Positions 1 to 4,238 of a DNA stretch of 6,003 nucleotides are shown here, one piece after another. This DNA comes from Candidatus Thorarchaeota archaeon MP8T_1 (GTDB lineage: Archaea; Asgardarchaeota; Thorarchaeia; Thorarchaeales; Thorarchaeaceae), in contig PJER01000126.1 in the NCBI GenBank assembly GCA_002825465.1, positions 1-6,003 on the forward strand. Reading direction: 5' to 3'. The position numbers were made by a program, and so were the translations under genes. How positions within the stretch are numbered: the first letter of the stretch is position 1; every line of letters starts with the position of its first letter. The notes under the pieces are model-generated. The model did no database searches. It saw only the letters and a program-made list of their open reading frames with translations, and was not told where the DNA came from.

Positions 1-2
1 TT

Positions 3-281
3 GCTCTTCAGGGTGATACTCTCGAATTGAAGCTACCAAAGAGTCATGCGACCCACATTGATGTAGCAGAAATTGAGAAAGCCATCTCAAAAGAAACAGG
101 AACTAAGGCAAAGGTCACCATTTCAAAGGAGACCATTAGATCCAAAGGCGGATTGATCATTACCACACCTGATGAGAAGAAGCAGGTCAATAACACATTC
201 GAAGCACGACTAGAACGCCTAGAAGACAAAATTAGAGAAGTAATTGCTACTATCCTTTTTGAGGAAGAGAATAAGAAGTAG
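3..281 (+). CDS. atpE: A-type ATP synthase subunit E, C-terminal part (5' truncated by window edge)
   Basis: The frame is open from base 3 and ends at TAG 279-281, giving the last 92 residues of the protein. An internal TTG at base 27 is not a credible start because the frame stays open upstream of it. Subunit E is the peripheral stalk (stator) protein that, with subunit H/G, links the catalytic A3B3 head to the membrane subunit I/a. Its N-terminal half is a long helix, not seen here; its C-terminal half is a mixed alpha/beta head-binding domain. The hallmark is near the end: an N-N-T-F-E-A-R-L-E-R-L-E stretch (about residues 63-74 of the fragment) followed by an amphipathic helix and an I-L-F ending. 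It is preceded by G-G-L-I-I, which matches the family's glycine-containing strand. It converges on the K and C genes, from which it is normally not separated by strand. The family call is firm; the missing N-terminus cannot be judged. Confidence 0.9.
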   Translation, partial: ALQGDTLELKLPKSHATHIDVAEIEKAISKETGTKAKVTISKETIRSKGGLIITTPDEKKQVNNTFEARLERLEDKIREVIATILFEEENKK

Positions 282-301
282 AGAGTGGCAAGACCACCTC
301 T
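282..301. terminator. Possible hairpin between convergent ATPase genes
   Basis: The 34-base gap between the subunit E stop and the proteolipid stop begins with an imperfect inverted repeat. AGA plus GTGG (282-288) can pair with CCAC plus TCT (294-297 and 299-301), with one bulged C at 298 and a five-base loop. It lies immediately after the E stop codon, where a terminator or transcript-end structure is expected. No clear T tract follows it, and archaeal termination depends mainly on T-rich stretches, so this is a weak call. Confidence 0.2.
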
Positions 302-315
302 ACTACTCATGACTC

Positions 316-717
316 TTATCCTATCAGGGCTGGAATATATCCTAGTAGAAGGAATGCAATGACGAACCCGTAAATAGCCACAGCCTCGATAAACACAACA
401 TACAGAATACTCTTACCGAATGTTTCCGGCTTTTCTGTGATTGCACCAAGAGCCGCTGCTGAGGCAGTTCCCATTCCTAGACCTGCTCCAACACCTGCCA
501 GTCCGAGAGCTAAGCCAGCTCCGACTGCCAGACCAAAGATAGCCATACCTGCATCTGAGAGGGCTTGAAGCATCTCAAGGCCAGGACCGGTACCCACTCG
601 TAGTTCGCTCAAAAAAGCTGGTCCATTAATTGTTGTGACAAGTAGTGCTCCCAAAGTAGCTACTACTGCACCCAAACTGAACAAGACCAGATTTGCAACG
701 TCTTTGTCAATTCTCAT
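316..717 (-). CDS. atpK: A-type ATP synthase proteolipid (ring) subunit K/c
   Basis: This is the membrane rotor ring subunit of the A-type ATP synthase, which carries ions through the membrane. I start it at ATG 717 (133 residues). A strong GGAGG (reading on the minus strand, bases 730-726) lies eight bases before that ATG; a TTG at 732 would add five residues but would put the SD inside the gene. There are three hydrophobic helices: about residues 8-29 (an extra N-terminal helix or signal peptide), 53-82 (Gly/Ala-rich, the first ring helix) and 102-128. The conserved ion-binding glutamate is E111 in the context F-I-E-A-V-A-I-Y-G-F. The motif A-I-T-E-K-P-E-T-F-G sits in the loop between the two ring helices. 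It is a single-hairpin ring subunit, unlike the duplicated form of some bacterial V-type enzymes. The Glu is followed by Ala rather than Ser/Thr and I see no Gln in the first ring helix, which favours protons over sodium (inference). It follows subunit C by 18 bases, so the two are probably co-transcribed. Confidence 0.95.
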   Translation of the reverse strand: MRIDKDVANLVLFSLGAVVATLGALLVTTINGPAFLSELRVGTGPGLEMLQALSDAGMAIFGLAVGAGLALGLAGVGAGLGMGTASAAALGAITEKPETFGKSILYVVFIEAVAIYGFVIAFLLLGYIPALIG

Positions 718-725
718 GAATTTAT

Positions 726-730
726 CCTCC
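726..730 (-). promoter_or_regulatory. Shine-Dalgarno site of the proteolipid gene
   Basis: GGAGG on the minus strand, eight bases upstream of ATG 717 and six bases after the end of the subunit C stop codon (TGA, 738-736). It decides the start of the proteolipid gene in favour of ATG 717 over TTG 732 and indicates independent ribosome binding or re-initiation within a C-K operon. Confidence 0.75.
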
Positions 731-735
731 AATTT

Positions 736-1797
736 TCACCAGATTGTGATCATTCGCCTTATTGTTTCAGCAGACTCGCCTCTTTCAATCCCAACAGCAA
801 TCGATCGGATATTTCGCATCTCATATTGTTTGAGACTGAAGAATCCAATGATTGTACCAAGATGAAATGGAAAGGCAGTCATTTGTCTTTTGATTCTCTG
901 TGCGATGTAGTCTTCAATTGCTAGTTCCACATTTCCCATGTCATTGGTATCCTCAAAGAGCCTGACTAGTCGACCGCCTAGCTGTGCAAACCGCGTAGAA
1001 TCAAGTTTTGCGAGGACCTCTCTCCATGACTTTGCATTCATGATCGATTCCGTTATTTCCCGAGTCTTGGAGAACCGTATCATTGACAGCTCCAAGACAC
1101 GAGATTCTAGTTGAAGCAGGTTTGCCCTGATTCCTGTCAGGACATTCTTAAGAATCACTCTTGATTCTAGGATGTCCAAGACCCGCTCCTGTTCAGAAGT
1201 TGAGAAGCTCTGCAAGGCATCTAATGTGTTTCGTAGATACCACTCTTCAATAGCAACCTCTAGAGGAGCAGTTGAATCGAATTCCTGATAGCTAGGCATC
1301 CGTGTTAGAAGTGCGACCTTCAGATCCCATCTAGGAAGAAGGTCAATCATCCTCTGAACCGAGCCAGAGTCGACAAAGCTTTGGAAGAGAGTAGCTTGTG
1401 CAGGGGATGTGGGAACTGAGAATCGTAGGATTTCATCCTTTTCAAGACCAACATGGAGACCTCTGATTATTGACTTGACACTCTCTGCGAGGAACATCTC
1501 CAAATAGGTTTCAGCGAAATCTCGAACTTTTCCTGTAAGAGATCGTGACAGGTTTGAACTCACATCTGCAAAATCCTGAGCGAGGATTAGTCCAAGCTCG
1601 TCAGGACTCGGAATTGCAGTCTGTGAGTGCTTACCTATGATAGAACCATAGTAAGTACCTGAAAGAATCTTGATGAAATCTGAATAGCTGCTTGCCTGGA
1701 GTAGATTCTCATATGTGCCAATCGTAATGAAACGAGACTTCATACCTCGAATCCTTGCGTTGACAAAACCATACTCATTAGCAGCTCGAAGTGTCAT
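736..1797 (-). CDS. atpC: A-type ATP synthase subunit C (central stalk, V-ATPase d/AC39 family)
   Basis: This is a 353-residue protein, typical for the family. Subunit C is the funnel-shaped adaptor that sits on the proteolipid ring and couples it to the central stalk (subunits D and F). The N-terminus carries the family signature E-Y-G-F-V-N-A-R-I-R-G-M-K (residues 8-20). The body is almost entirely helical with three repeat-like blocks, each beginning with an aromatic/Arg pattern. The C-terminus has F-P-F-H-L-G-T-I-I-G-F-F-S-L-K-Q-Y-E-M-R-N-I-R (about residues 309-331), the conserved last helical segment that contacts the ring, ending in an E-T-I-R-R-M-I helix. There are no membrane segments, as expected for a soluble adaptor. 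ATG 1797 is the natural start: the signature begins within eight residues, and no strong SD is visible. It is first in a minus-strand pair with the proteolipid, an order that makes functional sense because the two products touch. Subunits F, A, B, D, H and I are not in the window. Confidence 0.93.
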   Translation of the reverse strand: MTLRAANEYGFVNARIRGMKSRFITIGTYENLLQASSYSDFIKILSGTYYGSIIGKHSQTAIPSPDELGLILAQDFADVSSNLSRSLTGKVRDFAETYLEMFLAESVKSIIRGLHVGLEKDEILRFSVPTSPAQATLFQSFVDSGSVQRMIDLLPRWDLKVALLTRMPSYQEFDSTAPLEVAIEEWYLRNTLDALQSFSTSEQERVLDILESRVILKNVLTGIRANLLQLESRVLELSMIRFSKTREITESIMNAKSWREVLAKLDSTRFAQLGGRLVRLFEDTNDMGNVELAIEDYIAQRIKRQMTAFPFHLGTIIGFFSLKQYEMRNIRSIAVGIERGESAETIRRMITIW

Positions 1798-1858
1798 CTT
1801 GATGTTTCCTGTTGATTCTCAATCTGATGTAGACTAGTTTGTGGACAATAAAGACCCG

Positions 1859-1867
1859 ATATAAAAG
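1859..1867. promoter_or_regulatory. TATA-like box in the divergent region between subunit C and the membrane protein
   Basis: The 143-base divergent gap (1798-1940) holds ATATAAAAG, which reads CTTTTATAT on the other strand, close to the archaeal TATA consensus. On the minus strand it would place a start near 1835, leaving a leader of roughly 38 bases before subunit C. On the plus strand it would start near 1888, some 50 bases before the membrane-protein ATG. A second, weaker AT-rich candidate for the plus gene is TTCAAATAA at 1903-1911, which would give a very short leader and fit its lack of an SD. I see nothing else in this gap. Confidence 0.4.
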
Positions 1868-1940
1868 TGGCGCACTGGTAAAATGGAGTACTTTGTAGAA
1901 GAATTCAAATAACGAACTGGTTACAACTTCATCGGTTAAT

Positions 1941-2525
1941 ATGACAGAGAGTGGAGTTCCAAGTCGCAGGTCTGAAGACTATATCAATCTCGGTAGTCTG
2001 TTCAGAAGCTCTGCAACGATTACTTTCGTTGTTCAGATAGTAGCAGTCATCGTTATGATAGGTGCATTAAGCGCGTTCGTTGTAGGAGATGTTTTCTTCA
2101 CGCTTCCAGAGGACATGAAGATACTTGCACTACTCCTCGCAAGCATAGTGGCACTAATCATTTTCTTGGCTGCAATAAGTGCATTCGTCAGGTTCTCGCG
2201 AAGGATTGGCGATGCTGTTGTTGGTGCTGGAATAGAAGAGGTTCGGATGGATACTCCCAGAGTCAAAGCTGTGGTCATCCTTTATGCACTTCTTGTGACA
2301 TTAATGGGTGTTACAGGATTCTATACATGGTATCTCATCGACTCGAACTATCTTGTGGCATGGGCAGCGTCCTACAACTCCATCTCACTAAGGGTGTTTG
2401 GACTTGCATTAGGTGCCTTCTTTGTTGCACTACTTATCCAGATCATCATTGCTGGAGTTGGAAGAAGCGCAACCAAAGTAATCATCGAAGTCCTAGATGC
2501 AGATGATTCTGAATTCATAGACTAA
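1941..2525 (+). CDS. Four-helix integral membrane protein of unknown function
   Basis: A 194-residue protein that I do not recognise with confidence. It has a short polar N-terminus (residues 1-25) and four hydrophobic helices at about 26-48, 60-84, 109-132 and 150-173. Between helices 2 and 3 is a positively charged, then mixed loop (V-R-F-S-R-R-I-G-D-A-V-V-G-A-G-I-E-E, about 83-100). The C-terminal tail is acidic (D186, D188, D189, E191, D194). The Arg-rich loop implies that loop 2-3, and so both termini, are cytoplasmic by the positive-inside rule. The helix pattern and the F-x-R-F-S-R-R stretch after helix 2 faintly recall the four-helix DUF3611 family, but this is an impression only. ATG 1941 has no SD, so a short or absent leader is possible. 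It meets the AtpZ/AtpI-like gene tail to tail with one base between stop codons. Its coding nature is well supported by length, hydrophobic periodicity and codon pattern. Confidence 0.85.
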   Translation: MTESGVPSRRSEDYINLGSLFRSSATITFVVQIVAVIVMIGALSAFVVGDVFFTLPEDMKILALLLASIVALIIFLAAISAFVRFSRRIGDAVVGAGIEEVRMDTPRVKAVVILYALLVTLMGVTGFYTWYLIDSNYLVAWAASYNSISLRVFGLALGAFFVALLIQIIIAGVGRSATKVIIEVLDADDSEFID

Positions 2526-2532
2526 TTCAATC
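2505..2532. terminator. AT-rich hairpin spanning two convergent stop codons
   Basis: GATT (2505-2508) and GAATT (2511-2515) can pair with AATTC (2524-2528) and AATC (2529-2532), with a two-base bulge and an eight-base loop. The structure covers the plus-strand TAA (2523-2525) and the minus-strand TGA (2529-2527), so it could act in both transcripts. The pairing is weak and there is no long T tract. Confidence 0.2.
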
Positions 2533-2844
2533 GGAGGACTCGTCATCGAGATCGAAGACAACATCCTCCAATATCTCTTCTATAGGCGGCATATACTTGG
2601 GACGTTTCGTGTTCTTTCGGTCAATACGCTCGAGATAATCAATTGTCTTAAAGACACTATACACACCAAAAACAAATCCAAAGAGTGCACCAATGATTGC
2701 ACCCCATGTTGCTCCGGAGGGGCCTGCAATGGATTGCCCTAGAATCTGACCAACCAGTAGGAGTGCCACAACAGAACATGGCAACTCTGAAGCCACCGCA
2801 ATCCACGGACCCACACCTTCAAAGCTTCTGGTTGACTCGTTCAT
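2527..2844 (-). CDS. Small two-helix membrane protein, AtpZ/AtpI-like
   Basis: A 105-residue protein with two membrane helices, about residues 14-36 and 44-67, then a basic stretch (71-83: E-R-I-D-R-K-N-T-K-R-P-K-Y) and a strongly acidic C-terminal tail (89-105). The layout resembles the AtpZ/AtpI family (PF09527 type): a short hairpin with a G-x-x-x-G at the end of helix 1 (G32, G36), a tight G-P-x-G turn (41-44), a W-G at the head of helix 2, and a glycine-every-fourth-residue helix 2 (G44, G48, G52, G56, G60) ending in F-x-x-V-Y-S-V-F-K. In bacteria such proteins are encoded beside F-type ATPase genes and have been linked to ring assembly and to Mg/Ca transport. Here the gene is about 0.7 kb from A-type ATPase genes, so an accessory role for that enzyme is inferred, not shown. 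ATG 2844 has no SD. A different small glycine-zipper membrane protein is the main alternative. Confidence 0.8.
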   Translation of the reverse strand: MNESTRSFEGVGPWIAVASELPCSVVALLLVGQILGQSIAGPSGATWGAIIGALFGFVFGVYSVFKTIDYLERIDRKNTKRPKYMPPIEEILEDVVFDLDDESSD

Positions 2845-2888
2845 GTTTAAAATCTAGGTTGGGGTCTCGAATATCCGTTTTGGTCATG

Positions 2889-2897
2889 ATTAAATAC
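2889..2897. promoter_or_regulatory. TATA-like box in the divergent region before the LarA-family gene
   Basis: ATTAAATAC on the plus strand (GTATTTAAT on the minus strand) sits near the middle of the 107-base gap. For the plus-strand LarA-family gene it predicts a start near 2918 and a leader of about 34 bases that includes the SD. For the minus-strand AtpZ/AtpI-like gene it predicts a start near 2868. BRE quality cannot be judged reliably by eye. Confidence 0.4.
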
Positions 2898-2902
2898 CCG
2901 TT

Positions 2903-2915
2903 ATTGGTAACCAAT
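2903..2915. promoter_or_regulatory. Candidate operator: perfect 13-base dyad
   Basis: ATTGGT-A-ACCAAT is a perfect inverted repeat with six-base arms and a single central base. It lies just after the TATA-like box and just before the predicted transcription start of the LarA-family gene. A dyad at this position is where archaeal repressors commonly block polymerase or TFB access. No regulator gene is visible in the window, so the binding protein is unknown. Confidence 0.35.
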
Positions 2916-2940
2916 TATGAGGAAATTGTATCTAATATGT

Positions 2941-2945
2941 GAGGG
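2941..2945 (+). promoter_or_regulatory. Shine-Dalgarno site fixing a TTG start
   Basis: GAGGG, six bases before TTG 2952. An in-frame TGA at 2940-2942 overlaps it, so no start further upstream is possible. This supports TTG 2952 as the start of the LarA-family gene; TTG 2958 and GTG 2961 are the only near alternatives and are less well spaced. Confidence 0.6.
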
Positions 2946-2951
2946 AAAAGA

Positions 2952-4238
2952 TTGGACATTTTGGTGACTTATGGTACCAGGAAAATTGAGCTACATATTC
3001 CCGATCCCAACTTTGCTGGAAAAATAGAACCAAGACAACTAAATTCTATTCCTGATGAGATGCAAGAGCTCGAACGGGTTCTTGATAGTCCTAATGGGCA
3101 GACCCTTCCCGAGCTTGTAGTCGACAAGAGTGTTTGTGTTCTTGTTGAGGATCATACGCGAGATGCTCCACACCAAGCCATGATTTCATCGGTAGTTCCA
3201 CGACTAGCTGGTGCAGTCAAGGTTCAATTCATCATCACCACAGGCACACATGTTGTAAATCATCCGAGTAATCAAGTAATAGTAGAAATGATCCGAAGAG
3301 CAGCTAAGAACTATAGACTTGCCAAATATGACGTGATGATACATGACTGTCGGAGCCGAGACATGGTGGATCTTGGAAAAACAAGTAGGGGAACTCCTGT
3401 CATTATTGATTCTGCAGCTGCAGGACACGATGTGTATGTCAGTCTGTCAGATATGAAGGCACACTATTTTGCAGGGTACTCGAATTTTGTGAAGAACTTC
3501 CTCCCTGGAGTATGTGCTTTCGAAACTGTTGAGGCAAACCACGCTATGGCATTAGATCCCCACTCTACCTTTGGCATTCACCCATTTCACCCGGATTCTG
3601 AAAGAAGGTCTAATCCATTAGCAGACGATATGAGAGAAGCAATGGAGATGATTACCAAGGATAGTAAGGTCTTCGTCCTTGCCGTCGTTTCAAGCAATAG
3701 AAGAGTGACATGGGCAGGTGCCGGAGAGGTAAGACCAGTAACTGCAGCAGCAATTGACTATCTGGATAAGACTGCTAGTTTCAAGGTCACACCTAGCACA
3801 AGAGTTGTTGTTTCCCCGGGTGGATGGCCTCAAGACAAAAGCCTGTATCATGCTCAGAGAGCAATTGAATTGACTAAAAATGCAGTTTCTGATAATGGAG
3901 AAATCCTATTCCTCGCAGAATGTCGCGATGGTGTTGCACCGGAAGAGGCGATGGAGAACTTTTACAACAAACTGAAGGCACCTTTAGATGATGTGATATC
4001 CTCCATTAGCGGAACGTATCACCTCTATGAGCATAAGGCCTACAAGTTCGCTGAACTCCTGAAACGAGTTGCTAGGATTAGAATGTATACAAATCTTGAT
4101 AGAGAAACTGTAGAAGCAGTTCATCTTGAGAAAGTGGACGACCCTCAATCTGTGATTGACGAGTGGGTCTCTGTGGATCCAACAGCACAGATATTGTTTC
4201 TAGACCAAGGAAACAAGATTGCAGTTTATTCGGACTAA
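2952..4238 (+). CDS. LarA-family (nickel-pincer) 2-hydroxyacid racemase/epimerase homologue
   Basis: A 428-residue protein, the usual LarA (Lar_N/DUF2088) length. LarA interconverts D- and L-lactate using a nickel-pincer nucleotide (NPN); relatives act on other 2-hydroxyacids, so the substrate is open. Visible motifs in order: N-terminal Y-G-T-R-K-I-E-L-H-I-P (7-17), E-D-H-T-R-D (66-71, replacing the usual D-x-T-R-P), T-G-T-H (97-100), K-A-H-Y-F-A-G-Y-S (169-177), V-K-N-F-L-P-G-V (180-187), E-A-N-H (194-197), N-P-L-A-D-D-M-R-E-A (221-230), and in the C-terminal domain G-G-W-P-Q-D-x-S-L-Y-H-A-Q (290-302) and A-E-C-R-D-G-V-A (322-329). H100, H171, K181 and H197 match the NPN/nickel-binding His/His/Lys/His of L. 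plantarum LarA with the same 10 and 16 residue spacings. Oddities are S-N-F where relatives have S-G-G after G-Y, Q294 where most have Lys, and an HPFHPDSERRS-like insert before N-P. No larB, larC or larE cofactor genes are nearby. Cytoplasmic; start TTG. Confidence 0.9.
   Translation: MDILVTYGTRKIELHIPDPNFAGKIEPRQLNSIPDEMQELERVLDSPNGQTLPELVVDKSVCVLVEDHTRDAPHQAMISSVVPRLAGAVKVQFIITTGTHVVNHPSNQVIVEMIRRAAKNYRLAKYDVMIHDCRSRDMVDLGKTSRGTPVIIDSAAAGHDVYVSLSDMKAHYFAGYSNFVKNFLPGVCAFETVEANHAMALDPHSTFGIHPFHPDSERRSNPLADDMREAMEMITKDSKVFVLAVVSSNRRVTWAGAGEVRPVTAAAIDYLDKTASFKVTPSTRVVVSPGGWPQDKSLYHAQRAIELTKNAVSDNGEILFLAECRDGVAPEEAMENFYNKLKAPLDDVISSISGTYHLYEHKAYKFAELLKRVARIRMYTNLDRETVEAVHLEKVDDPQSVIDEWVSVDPTAQILFLDQGNKIAVYSD

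Noticed and set aside
44..310. 88-codon open frame on the minus strand opposite subunit E
   Set aside because: It is antisense to a clearly recognised ATPase subunit and its Ser-rich, low-complexity translation has no family features.
718..732. TTG at 732 as the proteolipid start
   Set aside because: It would put the strong GGAGG inside the gene; ATG 717 has the correct SD spacing and gives a normal family N-terminus.
1874..1923. Short direct repeats of ACTGGT in the divergent gap (about 1874 and 1916)
   Set aside because: Six-base repeats about 42 bases apart are expected by chance and lack symmetry or helical phasing that would suggest a regulator site.
2033..2278. 81-codon open frame on the minus strand opposite the four-helix membrane protein
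   Set aside because: Its Thr/Ser/Ala-rich translation is what the reverse of hydrophobic codons gives; the plus-strand gene explains the region better.
2846..2853. TTTAAAAT as a TATA box for the AtpZ/AtpI-like gene
   Set aside because: It sits immediately before the ATG on the minus strand, too close for the roughly 25-base TATA-to-start distance in archaea.
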